Shown here: in pieces, positions 41,797 to 53,025 of the stretch
Position numbering within the stretch: position 1 is the first letter of the stretch
Layout: every line of letters begins with the position of its first letter
Source: Aquificota bacterium
Lineage (GTDB): Bacteria; Aquificota; Aquificia; Aquificales; Aquificaceae
DNA: 64,000 bases
NCBI GenBank assembly: GCA_018771605.1
Contig: CP076324.1
Span: forward strand, 1,341,700 to 1,405,699
Direction of reading: 5' to 3'
Notes under the pieces: generated by a model
The model's database searches: none
What the model was told of the DNA's origin: nothing
Seen by the model: only the letters and a program-made list of their open reading frames with translations
Translations under genes and position numbers: made by a program

Positions 41797-42265
41797 GCTT
41801 GATAAAAACTTTTTCCAAATCTACCCACATGGCTATCTCATCGCAGCTTGGGAATTTTATACAGTTTATACATTCACCCCAAACTTTATGTGGAAGCTTG
41901 GCCTTTTCCACCTCCTCAAAGTTAAACTTGCTAAAAAATCCCTGCGCATAGGTAAGAACAAAGACCTTTTTTATGCCCAGCTCCTCCGCCTCTTTCAGAC
42001 AAGCCTCCACCAACGAACTACCCACGCCCATGCCCTTATAATCCTTTTTGACCGCAAGGCTCTTTATCTCAGCCAAGTCCTCCCAAACTATGTGAAGGGC
42101 GCAACAACCCACTATTTCCCCATCTTTCTCACAAACCCAAAAATCCCTTATGTTCTCATACAGAGAGTTTAGGCTTCTTGGCAGAAGGGTACCTTCCTTT
42201 GCATACTCGTTTATAAGGTTATAAAGCTCTGGCACATCCTTAAGCTTAGCCTTCCTTATAAGCAT
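41780..42265 (-). CDS. GNAT N-acetyltransferase, probably glutamate N-acetyltransferase (ArgA-like)
   Basis: The 161-residue GNAT enzyme has the acetyl-CoA loop VKKDYKGMGVGSSLVEACL. The N-terminal MLIRKAKLKDVPELYNLINE and the two-cysteine insert ECINCIKFPSCDE resemble the short stand-alone amino-acid N-acetyltransferases that start arginine synthesis in organisms lacking classical ArgA. The assignment to glutamate is tentative. A TATATT box 7 bases before the ATG suggests a leaderless start. It is followed by polA with an overlap. Confidence 0.78.
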   Translation of the reverse strand: MLIRKAKLKDVPELYNLINEYAKEGTLLPRSLNSLYENIRDFWVCEKDGEIVGCCALHIVWEDLAEIKSLAVKKDYKGMGVGSSLVEACLKEAEELGIKKVFVLTYAQGFFSKFNFEEVEKAKLPHKVWGECINCIKFPSCDEIAMWVDLEKVFIKHDSEV

Positions 42266-42351
42266 TAATAAAAATATAGTATGGGAAAATTAAAATCGTA
42301 TGTATTATGTTAACTTTATAGCCGTAGATGTATGCGCAATCGGGTACACGT

Positions 42352-42392
42352 AAAGGGCCGTGTATAAAGGTTCAATTACCACACAGCCCTTT
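42352..42392. other. Hairpin in a 241-base gene-free region
   Basis: AAAGGGCCGTGT (42352-42363) pairs with ACACAGCCCTTT (42381-42392), 11 of 12 positions, with a 17-base loop, and is followed by an A-rich run. The stretch 42266-42506 between the acetyltransferase and aroA holds no other feature that I can see. It could be a terminator for aroA on the minus strand, a repeat remnant or a small RNA. Confidence 0.4.
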
Positions 42393-42506
42393 GCCTAAAA
42401 AAATAAATTAGACAATCCATAAGCAATTCGTTTATTTAGTTTAGGGTAAGATAGGCACAGGCACCTGTTTATTTAAAGTAAGGTTTACGTACGATGGCAT
42501 CTTTTA

Positions 42507-43802
42507 TCAACCTTCCAAAATACCTTCAAGGTCCTTATAAAAGTTTGGATATGAGATGGCTACGCATTCAGGATTGTCTATGATAGTTTCCCCTTCCGCC
42601 AAAAGGCCGGCAATGGAAAAGGCCATGGCTATTCGGTGGTCCCCAAAGGTTTTTATAGAAGCACCCTTTAGGACTTCTACCCCTTCTATTTCAAAGCCAT
42701 CTTCATACTCTTCCGCCTTTACCCCCATAGCCCTCAAGTTCTCCACCACAGCCCTAATTCGGTCGCTCTCTTTTACCCTTAGCTCCTGCGCACCCTTAAC
42801 CCTTGAGACTCCTTCCGATAGGGCCATAACCACCGCCAAAATGGGAAGCTCGTCTATCATGGAAGGCACCTCTTCCGGAAGCACCTCCACGGCCTTTAGC
42901 TTTCCAGAATATCTCACATAAAGGTCTGCCACAGGCTCACCAGATATTTCTCTTAGGTTTTCATACCTTATGTCCGCACCCATATCCTTTAACTTTCTAA
43001 AAAAGCCATCCCTTGTGGGGTTTACAAGCACATCCTTAAGAAGCAATTCAGAGCCTTCAAGAAGAACGGCAAGGGCCACAAAAAAGCTGGCAGATGAGGG
43101 ATCAGCAGGACAAAATACCTCTGTAGCCACAAGCCTTTGACCACCCTTTAGCTTTATCACATGCCCTTCCTTACCCTCCATCTGGATAAGCTCCACACCA
43201 AAGGCCTTTAACATCCTTTCTGTGTGGTCCCTTGAGAGGACAGGCTCCACCACCTCCGTGTAGCCCTCCGCCCTCAGCCCAGCCAAAAGTAAGGCAGACT
43301 TTACCTGTGCAGAGGACTTTTTATTAAAAAAGGAGATACCTTTTAGGCTTCCGCCTCTTACGCATACGGGAAGCTTGTTCCCCTTCTCCCTTCCGTCAAG
43401 GTAGGCACCCATCTGCCTTAGGGGCTCTACCACCCTAAGCATGGGCCTCTGCCTTAAGCTCTCGTCCCCCGTTATCACACTAAAAAAGGGCTGTGTGGAA
43501 AGGACTCCAAGCATAAGCCTTGCAGTAGTTCCAGAGTTTTTGGCATCAAGCACGTTTGAGGGTTCAACAAAGCTGTAATCCCTCCCCTTTATCCTTAGGT
43601 TTTTTCCATCCTTCTTTACCTCTACACCTAAGGCTATAAGCATGTTTAAGGTGGCCAAAGTGTCTTCGGAAGAAAGCCACTCTTTTACATAGCTTTCTCC
43701 CTCCGCCAAGGCTGAGAAGATAACCGCTCTGTGGGATATAGACTTGTCTGAGGGTACCCTTAGCTCTCCTTTTGCTCTTTTTGCTTTGCTTAGCTTTAGC
43801 AT
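42507..43802 (-). CDS. aroA: 3-phosphoshikimate 1-carboxyvinyltransferase (EPSP synthase)
   Basis: AroA joins shikimate-3-phosphate and phosphoenolpyruvate in aromatic amino acid synthesis. The 431-residue protein contains the family signatures LRVPSDKSISHRAVIFSALA, DAKNSGTTARLMLGVL, ITGDESLRQRPM and KESDRIRAVVENLRAMG, and ends with the conserved FGDHRIAMAFSIAGLLAEG region. It lies 4 bases downstream of the TSUP gene in a minus-strand series from the quinone reductase to aroA. Confidence 0.96.
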   Translation of the reverse strand: MLKLSKAKRAKGELRVPSDKSISHRAVIFSALAEGESYVKEWLSSEDTLATLNMLIALGVEVKKDGKNLRIKGRDYSFVEPSNVLDAKNSGTTARLMLGVLSTQPFFSVITGDESLRQRPMLRVVEPLRQMGAYLDGREKGNKLPVCVRGGSLKGISFFNKKSSAQVKSALLLAGLRAEGYTEVVEPVLSRDHTERMLKAFGVELIQMEGKEGHVIKLKGGQRLVATEVFCPADPSSASFFVALAVLLEGSELLLKDVLVNPTRDGFFRKLKDMGADIRYENLREISGEPVADLYVRYSGKLKAVEVLPEEVPSMIDELPILAVVMALSEGVSRVKGAQELRVKESDRIRAVVENLRAMGVKAEEYEDGFEIEGVEVLKGASIKTFGDHRIAMAFSIAGLLAEGETIIDNPECVAISYPNFYKDLEGILEG

Positions 43803-43806
43803 GAGA

Positions 43807-44559
43807 TTATTTTATCAAAAGCATGTAAAGCCCTATAAGTGTCCCCCAGCCTATTACAAAGGCTTTTACCACCTTTGGCCTGAACCTTTGAGATATTCTT
43901 GCACCCATATAGCCTCCGAGGGCAAAGCCGGGCATCATGGCAAGGGCAAAGGGCCAGCTTACCTTACCGCTCAAAACAAAGATAAGGGCACCAATTAGGT
44001 TTATGGTAAAGCCCAAAAGGTTCTTTATGCCGTTGGCTGTATGTATGTTGTGAATGCCGGAGAGGGTAAGGCTTGCCAGCATCATAATGCCTATGCCAGC
44101 ACCAAAGTAGCTACCATACACGCCGGTCAAAAACTGAAGGCCTGTAGGTATAAGAGGATGAAGCCTTCCATCTTCTATGGCAAACCTTGCCAAAAGGCCC
44201 TTTATAAACTCGCTAAGGGCCAGCATCAGCACGGCAAAAAAGATGAGAAAAGGCACTATATCCTTGAAGGTCTTAGAGGGTGTTTTTATCAAAAGCAAGG
44301 CACCCACAAGGGCACCAAGCACAGAAGAGAAGAATAGAGGAAGGAATGCACCCTTTGATTCTTTTAGCCTGTCTTTGAAGCCGAAGGCTCCTGTGAGGGA
44401 CCCCACCCAAAGGGCCACCGTGTTGCTTATGTTTGCCACCACTGGGTCAAGGCCAAGCCAAACAAGGGGAGGAAAGGTTATAAGGGTTCCACCGCCAGCC
44501 ACCGCATTTATGGCACCGGCGCACACAGAGGCAAAAAAGGCCAAAAGATAGGCTTCCAT
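43807..44559 (-). CDS. TSUP (TauE/SafE) family membrane transporter, full length
   Basis: The 250-residue protein has about eight membrane helices in two repeats: GAINAVAGGGTLITFPPLVW with DPVVANISNTVALWVGS in the first, and GSYFGAGIGIMMLASLTLSG with NIHTANGIKNLLG in the second. Members export sulfite, sulfoacetate or other sulfur-containing anions. The substrate here is unknown. It overlaps the nitroreductase gene by one base. Comparison with this gene shows that the TSUP frame at 21544-21813 is only half a protein. Confidence 0.87.
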   Translation of the reverse strand: MEAYLLAFFASVCAGAINAVAGGGTLITFPPLVWLGLDPVVANISNTVALWVGSLTGAFGFKDRLKESKGAFLPLFFSSVLGALVGALLLIKTPSKTFKDIVPFLIFFAVLMLALSEFIKGLLARFAIEDGRLHPLIPTGLQFLTGVYGSYFGAGIGIMMLASLTLSGIHNIHTANGIKNLLGFTINLIGALIFVLSGKVSWPFALAMMPGFALGGYMGARISQRFRPKVVKAFVIGWGTLIGLYMLLIK

Positions 44560-45179
44560 TAAATTATCTTTCCAAACTCCTCAAACTTAAACCTGTAGGC
44601 TCTTGGAAGTAGCTCCTTTGAAGGGTCCTTATAGCCTATGGCTATTATCATGGGGACCACCTTGTAATCTTCTATGTTCAAAAACTCCTTTAGCTTTTGC
44701 TCATCGTAGCCTTCCATAGGATGGGTTTCAAGGCCAAAGGCCCTTGCGGTGATCATTATGGTCATGCCAAAAAGGGCCGTATCCCTTACAGCCTTCCTAA
44801 AGGCCCTCTGTGGGTCCTGCCAGCCTGATAATATCTGTTCCTTTAGGGCCTCCTTTGCCTCTGGCTTTATATAGCCAAGCTCTTCCCAGCTTTGAAGAAC
44901 CCTATCCACATGCTCAAATCCAGCCCTTGTATTGGCAATTAGCACTATGTTGGCGCTTGCATCCTCTACCTTTTGCTGGTTATAGCATATCTCCTTAAGC
45001 CTCTTTTTCTTTTCCTTGTCCTTTACCACTATAACCTCCCAAGGCTGTAGGTTATAGCCCGATGGTGCGGTGGCGGAGATCTCCAGTATCTCCTTTATCA
45101 CCTCATCTGGCACATCCCTTGTGGGGTCAAAAAAGGTTATGGACCTTCTTTCTGTTATAAGCCTAAGACATTCCTTCAT
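44559..45179 (-). CDS. Nitroreductase-family FMN oxidoreductase
   Basis: The 206-residue flavoprotein has the nitroreductase signatures RRSITFFDPTRDVPDEVIKE, ISATAPSGYNLQPWEVIVVK and ITARAFGLETHPMEGYDEQK. Such enzymes use NAD(P)H to reduce nitro compounds, quinones or flavins. It overlaps the NQO-type flavoprotein upstream by 4 bases, so the two are probably made together, possibly for quinone detoxification. A second, shorter nitroreductase-like gene is at 55783-56298. Confidence 0.88.
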   Translation of the reverse strand: MKECLRLITERRSITFFDPTRDVPDEVIKEILEISATAPSGYNLQPWEVIVVKDKEKKKRLKEICYNQQKVEDASANIVLIANTRAGFEHVDRVLQSWEELGYIKPEAKEALKEQILSGWQDPQRAFRKAVRDTALFGMTIMITARAFGLETHPMEGYDEQKLKEFLNIEDYKVVPMIIAIGYKDPSKELLPRAYRFKFEEFGKII

Positions 45180-45760
45180 AGGACCACCTCCAGTTCTTTG
45201 ATTATGCCTTCCAACATACTCCTTCTTTCTTCATCGCTTACATAAGGAATAGAATACAAAAAGATATGCTTTATCACTTGCATGCCACAGAATTTAAAGA
45301 TGCCCACATCTGTGGTTTTCTTTAAGCATTCCTCCATGCCAGAGGGCCTGTAATCTTCTTCACTTGCCCCAAGGGTGTTTATTATGATTACCCTTTTGTC
45401 TGATAAAAGGCCTACAAGCTCTCCATCCCTTTCTTCGTAGGCAAAGCCATAGCTGAAGACCCTGTCTATGTAGCCCTTGAGTATGGCTGGCATGCCAGTC
45501 CACCATATGGGATAGATAAATATCAACAGTTGGGACCCTTTTATAATCTCCTGCTCTCTTGCAATATCTTCTGGCACCTTTCCAGCCGAAAGGCTTTCAA
45601 AATCCTTTGAGGACAAAACTGGGTCGAAGCCCAAGGCGTATAGGTCCCTTAAAGTGTAGCTTATATTCTTTGAACCCAAGTATTCAAGGACCTTATCCCT
45701 TATGGCTCTGTTAAAGCTGTTTGGGTTGGGGTGTGCGTATATAAGGCATACATGCTTCAT
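45176..45760 (-). CDS. NAD(P)H:quinone oxidoreductase, flavodoxin fold
   Basis: The 194-residue protein begins KHVCLIYAHPNPNSFNRAI and contains QLLIFIYPIWWTGMPAILKG and IDRVFSYGFAYEE, the flavin-binding hallmarks of the NQO1/KefF/MdaB family. Two-electron reduction of quinones is the likely reaction. ATG 45760 has GGGAGG 8 bases upstream. It is the first gene of the minus-strand series ending in aroA and diverges from carB. Confidence 0.88.
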   Translation of the reverse strand: MKHVCLIYAHPNPNSFNRAIRDKVLEYLGSKNISYTLRDLYALGFDPVLSSKDFESLSAGKVPEDIAREQEIIKGSQLLIFIYPIWWTGMPAILKGYIDRVFSYGFAYEERDGELVGLLSDKRVIIINTLGASEEDYRPSGMEECLKKTTDVGIFKFCGMQVIKHIFLYSIPYVSDEERRSMLEGIIKELEVVL

Positions 45761-45884
45761 AATAGAACCTCCCACTGGTAGATTTTAATATTTTAATACA
45801 AGGCGTAAAAAAGGCACAATTAAGCAGGTCATATGTTTTTGAATGGGGCTTTAATCCTGTTTATGGTGTAAAATATAGACTTTA

Positions 45885-47558
45885 ATGCCAAGGCGAACAG
45901 ACATAAAGAAGATACTCATCATAGGCTCTGGTCCCATAGTGATAGGTCAGGCGGCAGAGTTTGATTATTCTGGCACTCAGGCCTGCAAGGCCTTGCTTGA
46001 AGAAGGCTTTGAGATAGTACTTGTTAACTCCAACCCAGCCACCATAATGACAGACCCCCAGTTTGCCCACAGAACCTACATAGAACCCCTTGTGTTGGAG
46101 GTTTTGGAAGAGATAATAAAAAAGGAAAGGCCCGATGCCCTTTTGCCTACCCTTGGTGGCCAAACGGCCTTGAACTTGGCCGTCCAGCTCTATGAGGAAG
46201 GTATTTTAGATAGGTATGGCGTCAAGCTAATAGGTGCCAACTACGAGGCCATAAAGAAGGGTGAAGACAGGGACCTCTTTAGAAAATCAATGGAAAGAAT
46301 TGGCCTTAAGGTGCCACCCAGCGTAGTGGTCTCTTCCCTTCAAGAGGCCCTTGAAAAGGTAAAGGAGGTGGGCTTTCCAGCCATCTTGAGGCCAGCCTTT
46401 ACCCTTGGTGGCACAGGAGGTTCCATTGCCTACAACATGGAAGAGTTTAAAGAAAAGGTGGAAATAGCTCTAAAGACCTCACCCATCCATCAGGTGCTAA
46501 TAGACAAGTCCCTTATAGGCTGGAAGGAGTTTGAGTTTGAGGTGATAAGGGATTCAAAGGACAATGTGATAATAGTCTGTAGCATTGAGAACTTTGACCC
46601 TATGGGAGTTCATACGGGGGATTCTATTACAGTGGCGCCAGCCCAGACCTTGACGGACAAGGAATACCAGATTTTGAGGGATGCCTGCATAGAGATAATG
46701 AGGGAGATAGGAGTGGATACGGGAGGGTCCAACATACAGTTTACCGTGAGTCCAGAAAATGGAGATTTTTACGTTATAGAGATGAACCCAAGGGTCTCAA
46801 GGTCTTCCGCCTTGGCCTCTAAGGCCACAGGCTTTCCTATAGCAAAAGTAGCTGCAAAGCTGGCTGTTGGCTACACCCTTGACGAGCTAAAGAACGACAT
46901 TACCAAGCACACGCCCGCATCCTTTGAACCATCCATTGATTACGTGGTGGTAAAGATCCCACGCTTTGACTTTGCCAAGTTCCCACGCACAGACAAAACC
47001 CTTGGAACTATGATGAAGTCTGTGGGGGAGGTTATGGCCATTGGAAGGACCTTTAAAGAGGCCTTGAACAAAGCCATAAGAAGCCTTGAGCAGGATGCAT
47101 ATGGCCTTGCCTTTCCAGACTATTCTTCCTTGGAGGATGAGGAGATAAAAAGGGCTATAAGAACGCCCAACCCTAACAGGCTTTGGTATATAGCGAGCGC
47201 CTTCAGAAAGGGCTATAGCCTTCAGGAAGTTTATGAGCTTAGCAAGATTGACCCATGGTTTTTGGAGAATATAAGGCAGATAGTGGAGTTTGAAAAGGTG
47301 TTAAAGGAAGGAAATCTGACGCCGGAAGTTTTAAGGATGGCCAAAGAGATGGGCTATTCGGATGTGGAGATAGGAAAACTTACTGGCATGAGGGAAGAAG
47401 AAATAAAAGAACTAAGACAAAAATGGAGTATTATACCAGCATTTAAGGGCGTGGATACATGCGCCGGTGAGTTTGTAGCCTATACACCCTATTATTATTC
47501 AAGCTATGAAAGGCCATACTATACGCTTGAAGACGGAGAGTTTTTGGACCAAGATTAA
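45885..47558 (+). CDS. carB: Carbamoyl-phosphate synthase large subunit, N-terminal half
   Basis: CarB makes carbamoyl phosphate for arginine and pyrimidines. This 557-residue gene covers only the first ATP-grasp half and oligomerisation domain: [56 protein letters not shown], ending [11 protein letters not shown] where the full protein would enter its second ATP-grasp domain. The gene ends cleanly and an unrelated gene follows 9 bases later, so this is a natural split as known from Aquifex aeolicus, not a truncation. The second half must lie elsewhere. No ribosome-binding site; TATAGA lies 5 bases before ATG. Confidence 0.94.
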   Translation: MPRRTDIKKILIIGSGPIVIGQAAEFDYSGTQACKALLEEGFEIVLVNSNPATIMTDPQFAHRTYIEPLVLEVLEEIIKKERPDALLPTLGGQTALNLAVQLYEEGILDRYGVKLIGANYEAIKKGEDRDLFRKSMERIGLKVPPSVVVSSLQEALEKVKEVGFPAILRPAFTLGGTGGSIAYNMEEFKEKVEIALKTSPIHQVLIDKSLIGWKEFEFEVIRDSKDNVIIVCSIENFDPMGVHTGDSITVAPAQTLTDKEYQILRDACIEIMREIGVDTGGSNIQFTVSPENGDFYVIEMNPRVSRSSALASKATGFPIAKVAAKLAVGYTLDELKNDITKHTPASFEPSIDYVVVKIPRFDFAKFPRTDKTLGTMMKSVGEVMAIGRTFKEALNKAIRSLEQDAYGLAFPDYSSLEDEEIKRAIRTPNPNRLWYIASAFRKGYSLQEVYELSKIDPWFLENIRQIVEFEKVLKEGNLTPEVLRMAKEMGYSDVEIGKLTGMREEEIKELRQKWSIIPAFKGVDTCAGEFVAYTPYYYSSYERPYYTLEDGEFLDQD

Positions 47559-47567
47559 ATTTAGGTC

Positions 47568-47852
47568 ATGGGAAAGTACAGAAAAGGTAAAGTAAAGCTT
47601 GAGCATCATCTTTTGGAAGGTTTGGAGGAGTACTTAGAAAAGCTAAATTCCCTTGAATGCGTGAAGGCTATAATTCCCGGTAGAATAGCAAGGCAAAATG
47701 GAGGCAGAGGGTCTAAAGGTTTGTTTTTAAAGTATAGAACCACTTCTGGCTACAAGCTTTTATACAAAAACGGCACCTCTGTGCAGGAAGTTTTTATAGT
47801 TTGTGATGATAAGGATGTGTTTGAAAGACTTTTCAAAGAGATGATAGACTAA
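47568..47852 (+). CDS. Small protein resembling DUF2103
   Basis: The 94-residue basic protein opens MGKYRKGKVKLEHHLLEGLE and has ECVKAIIPGRIARQNGGRGS and FLKYRTTSGYKLLYKNGT, a pattern I associate with the DUF2103 family of predicted metal-binding proteins; this assignment is tentative. It starts 9 bases after carB on the same strand, with a TAAATT box just before the ATG. Its function is unknown. Confidence 0.68.
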   Translation: MGKYRKGKVKLEHHLLEGLEEYLEKLNSLECVKAIIPGRIARQNGGRGSKGLFLKYRTTSGYKLLYKNGTSVQEVFIVCDDKDVFERLFKEMID

Positions 47853-47862
47853 ATAAAAATAG

Positions 47863-48518
47863 CTATCTTACCACTTCCCACTCGGTTATAAGGTGGCTAC
47901 CCCTTTTGAAATGAGATCTAAGCCTAAGGTGCAAAAGGTTTTTAAGACTTTTGAAGCCTTCTCCACCCACAAGGGTTGGCACATTCTCACCACCAACTAT
48001 AACAGGAAGATGTATAAGCCTTATCTCATCCACATAGCCCCTACGTATAAACTCCCAGTTTATAGAAGCACCCCCCTCAATCATTAGGCTTTTTATACCC
48101 CTTTCATATAGCATGGGCATAAGCCTCTCAAAATCCACTAAGTCCTCGCCCACCACAAGCACCTCCGCACCCAAAGCCTTTATCTTTTCTATCCTCTCCT
48201 GTGGCGCCCTCTTTGTGGTGACTATTATGGTGGGTGCATCTTTGGAGAATATGTTGGCATCCGTTGGCACGTTGGCAGTAGAACATGGGATTATCCTCGT
48301 TGGGTTTTTCCCCTCCACATACCTTACTGTAAGGCTTGGGTTGTCTGTCCTTACCGTCTCACAGCCCACCATTATGCCATCCACCTTTGCCCTTATCTCA
48401 TGAAGATACCTGTACGCCTCTTGGTCCATAAGGGTCATAAGCTCCTTACTGGATGCTCCCCTGTATAGGGTCAATTTCCCGTCCACGCTAACCTCTGACA
48501 CTATTATTATGTATGGCC

Positions 48519-48522
<4 letters not shown>
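47863..48522 (-). CDS. RibD C-terminal-type reductase (riboflavin synthesis)
   Basis: The 219-residue protein is the reductase domain of RibD without a deaminase domain. It starts MRPYIIIVSEVSVDGKLTLY, with VDGIMVGCETVRTDNPSLTV and SLMIEGGASINWEFIRRGYV, the NADPH- and substrate-binding motifs. Stand-alone forms like this act as diaminohydroxyphosphoribosylaminopyrimidine reductases, best known in archaea and fungi, and reduce the ribosyl chain before or after deamination. It overlaps the CDP-alcohol transferase gene by 4 bases. The deaminase partner is not in the window. Confidence 0.86.
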
Positions 48523-50167
<1,645 letters not shown>

Positions 50168-50626
50168 TCATTTTTCAAACTTGAAAAAGGCAGATAAGTA
50201 CTCCTTACCCAACTTATATCTGTTTATAACTAGCTTTTCTCTAAACTGCTTTGGTATCTTTTCATAAGTCTCTGTTAAGCTAACCGCAGGCATAAGGTCT
50301 ATTCCCAAATACTCCTCTTCCATTGTAAATTCAGGAAGCTTTAAAACCTCCTCTAAGCCCTCCCTAGACAAAACTCTAAAGAAAGCCCATTGCCTCATAT
50401 TCTCCCTATCCTTTCTAACCCTATCACCCACCTCAGATAGCCTAAGCTCATAAGACTTATTGAAAAAGAGCACCTTCTTTCTTGATATAACTCTTAGCAC
50501 CCCGTCCTTCAGGTCAAAGTCTAGGCTTGCATATGCCCTTTTTAGGTCCGCTGGACTAAGCCTTATCTCAATCTCTGCATCTATAAGATTCCCAAAGTTT
50601 AAAAGGTCCTCAATAAATATACCCAT
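50168..50626 (-). CDS. Unknown protein
   Basis: The 152-residue soluble protein begins MGIFIEDLLNFGNLIDAEIE and ends KLGKEYLSAFFKFEK. It is rich in charged residues with alternating strands and helices and has no membrane segment. No motif is recognised. TATATT lies 5 bases before the ATG, suggesting a leaderless start, and the divergent diguanylate cyclase gene starts 53 bases away. It is 27 bases upstream of ilvC on the same strand. Confidence 0.75.
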   Translation of the reverse strand: MGIFIEDLLNFGNLIDAEIEIRLSPADLKRAYASLDFDLKDGVLRVISRKKVLFFNKSYELRLSEVGDRVRKDRENMRQWAFFRVLSREGLEEVLKLPEFTMEEEYLGIDLMPAVSLTETYEKIPKQFREKLVINRYKLGKEYLSAFFKFEK

Positions 50627-50679
50627 GTTTTAATATAAAATATATAGCTGTATAAATTATACAACTGAGGGGAACTTAC

Positions 50680-51690
50680 ATGAATAAGTGTAAGCTTTAT
50701 CATAAACTTAGTAGCGGGCTACCTTTGGAAAACTCAGACATGAAGGCGCTTGCCAACATAATAAGGGAGGAGCTTAAGTTCCTCCTTAGGAATAACATAC
50801 TACCTACGCCTAAAAACTATGAAAGGTGGTTTGTGGTTTTCTGTTACGCCTTTGAAAACATGAATATTTTGCCCTCTGATGAAAAGCTTATAAGCCTATA
50901 TAAGAAACTGCATGGGGAAGATGGTTTAAGTGATGCAAATTGTGATGTAGATATTACTCTGGAAATACTTTATAAACTAACAGATGACCTTAGTAAATTG
51001 ACAAGAAACTACAAAGAATATGCCAGAAAAAAGGAAAAAGAGATTTCTAGTATAGAGGAAAGAATACCAGATGGTGAATTAACCCACCTTTTATCAGAAC
51101 TTTTAGCACATATAAGGGATATAAAGGCACAAAATGAAAGGTTCTTAAAAGATGTGGAAGAACAACACTACATAATAGAAAAACTTAGGGAAAGGCTTGA
51201 ACAAGCTGAAGTAGAAGCCAACATTGATTACCTAACAAACACCTTTAATAGAAGGTCCTTTGAAAGAGCCCTTAGGGAGTGCTTCGAGGAGTACAAGAAA
51301 AGAAAAACCCCCTTTTCTCTGGTGTTTATAGACCTTGATGGTTTTAAGAAAATAAACGACACGTACGGACATTCTGTAGGTGATATGGTGCTGGCACGCG
51401 TAGCCTTCTTCTTAAGAAAAAGCCTTAGGGCGAGAGATATTTTGGCAAGATGGGGAGGAGATGAGTTTGCCGTACTTATGCCAAATACAACAAGGGAACA
51501 GGCCATCTGTGTGGCAGAAAGGTTAAAAAGAAAGCTGGAAGATATGCAGGTTATTGTAAAAGGTCAAAAGTTAAAGCTTTCTTTCAGTTATGGCGTTGTG
51601 GAAGTGAATGATAGGTATACAGACGTGGAAGAGTTAATAAGAGAAGCGGATGAACTTATGTATGAAAATAAAAGAAGCAAGGTTTCATAG
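50680..51690 (+). CDS. Diguanylate cyclase (GGDEF)
   Basis: The 336-residue protein makes cyclic di-GMP. The catalytic domain (about 170-336) begins at the usual DYLTNTFNRRSFERAL, has FSLVFIDLDGFKKINDTYGH and an intact RWGGDEF signature near residue 258; an RxxD product-inhibition site (RARD) precedes it by five residues. The N-terminal 160 residues are helical with a coiled coil and contain RNNILPTPKNYERWFVVFCY, like the cytoplasmic sensor part of other stand-alone cyclases. A GAGGGGAA ribosome-binding site precedes the ATG. It overlaps the convergent MATE gene by 6 bases. Confidence 0.92.
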   Translation: MNKCKLYHKLSSGLPLENSDMKALANIIREELKFLLRNNILPTPKNYERWFVVFCYAFENMNILPSDEKLISLYKKLHGEDGLSDANCDVDITLEILYKLTDDLSKLTRNYKEYARKKEKEISSIEERIPDGELTHLLSELLAHIRDIKAQNERFLKDVEEQHYIIEKLRERLEQAEVEANIDYLTNTFNRRSFERALRECFEEYKKRKTPFSLVFIDLDGFKKINDTYGHSVGDMVLARVAFFLRKSLRARDILARWGGDEFAVLMPNTTREQAICVAERLKRKLEDMQVIVKGQKLKLSFSYGVVEVNDRYTDVEELIREADELMYENKRSKVS

Positions 51691-53025
51691 GTATTTTCTT
51701 ATTTCCCTTTTATAAGCTAAGTAGAATATGATAGCTCTCAAAGTGGTTTCCAAGCTCATAAAGACCCAAGGCACCAGTGGGCTGTGTATGAATTGTAGCA
51801 CAAGCATGGAAGGTAATATTCTAAAGACCCAAAAGGAGGACAGGTTCACCAAAAGGGGTATGTGTGTCTTCCCCATGCCTTTTAGAGAGCCAGAAAAAAT
51901 ACTTGCATAGGCCATCTGTGGCTGTGATAGGGCAACTATAACAAGGTAATAGACTGCATAGCTTATAACTTCTTTGTCCCTTGTAAAGATCAAGGAAAAG
52001 TAGTGTGGAAAGATGGCTATAAGCAACCCTATAAGTCCCATTATAAGGGCTGTAGTATGAGCGCTTATCCTCACACCATAATCAAGCCCTTTGAAGTTTT
52101 TTGCTCCGTAGTTCTGTCCTGCGATGGTAGTGGAAGCTATCATCATACCAAAGCCTATCATAAAGGAGATGCTTTCTACCCTTAGACCTACCTGATGTGC
52201 TGCAAGCACCTTATCACCAAACTGGGCCACAAGTCCCACAAACACATTAAAGGAAAGGCTTGTAAAGGCTCTCTCTATGGCCGTAGGCGTACCTATGCGC
52301 AACATCTTAAAGAGTATATCTTTGTCAAAGCAAAGGCTTATGGGAAAGGGCTTTCTGTATTGCACATAAAGGTAGATGTAAAAGAGAAGTCCTACTATTT
52401 CCGATAGGGCTATGCCCCAGCCTGCACCGGCAACCTCAAGCCTTGGAAGGCCAAACTTACCGTATATTAAAAGATAGGCAGAGGAAATATTTACCACATT
52501 CATAAGAAGGGCCACCTTGAAGGGTGTTTTTGTATCTCCGTATCCGTTGTATGCCGCATAAAGGGTATTGGTAGCAAAGCCCACAGTTATAAAGAGAAAA
52601 ACAGGCTCAAGGTATTCTTTTGCAAGGCTTGCCACATTATTTGATGCGCCAAAGGCAAGCATAAGATAGGCTACTAAATCCTTGCCAAGGAAGGTAAGTG
52701 GAAGGGCTATAAGAAGAGAGATGATAAGGCCCCAAAGGAGGGCTGGAGATGGGTCCTTGTTTGCTCCCACCCTTTGGGCCACAAGCACGGTGGTGCCCGT
52801 ATAGGCAAGGGCCATGAGGGAGTATATAAACCAGAGCATACTGGCAGAGTAGCCCACGGCGGCCACGGCGGTGGCGGAAATGCCAGAAACCAGTATGATG
52901 GAAAAGGCACTCTCTATGGTGTAGAGTAGGTTTGAAAGGATGATGGGCATGGCAAGCCTTAGCACTCTGTTTATTACCCTTAGCTTGCTTTCCGATGGGT
53001 CTATAAGTATTTTGTTATTGGACAT
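51685..53025 (-). CDS. MATE-family multidrug/sodium antiporter
   Basis: The 446-residue protein has 12 predicted membrane helices in two homologous halves, with LRLAMPIILSNLLYTIESAF at the N-terminus and LRIGTPTAIERAFTSLSFNV opening the second half, typical of MATE (NorM/DinF) exporters driven by Na+ or H+. The internal YNGYGDTKTPFKVALLMNVV and GSLKGMGKTHIPLLVNL loops are also family-like. It overlaps the patatin gene by 11 bases. The substrate is unknown. Confidence 0.9.
   Translation of the reverse strand: MSNNKILIDPSESKLRVINRVLRLAMPIILSNLLYTIESAFSIILVSGISATAVAAVGYSASMLWFIYSLMALAYTGTTVLVAQRVGANKDPSPALLWGLIISLLIALPLTFLGKDLVAYLMLAFGASNNVASLAKEYLEPVFLFITVGFATNTLYAAYNGYGDTKTPFKVALLMNVVNISSAYLLIYGKFGLPRLEVAGAGWGIALSEIVGLLFYIYLYVQYRKPFPISLCFDKDILFKMLRIGTPTAIERAFTSLSFNVFVGLVAQFGDKVLAAHQVGLRVESISFMIGFGMMIASTTIAGQNYGAKNFKGLDYGVRISAHTTALIMGLIGLLIAIFPHYFSLIFTRDKEVISYAVYYLVIVALSQPQMAYASIFSGSLKGMGKTHIPLLVNLSSFWVFRILPSMLVLQFIHSPLVPWVFMSLETTLRAIIFYLAYKREIRKYL

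Noticed and set aside
45885-47558. Truncated carB pseudogene
   Set aside because: The gene ends at the natural boundary between the two CarB halves and keeps all motifs; split carB is known in Aquifex.
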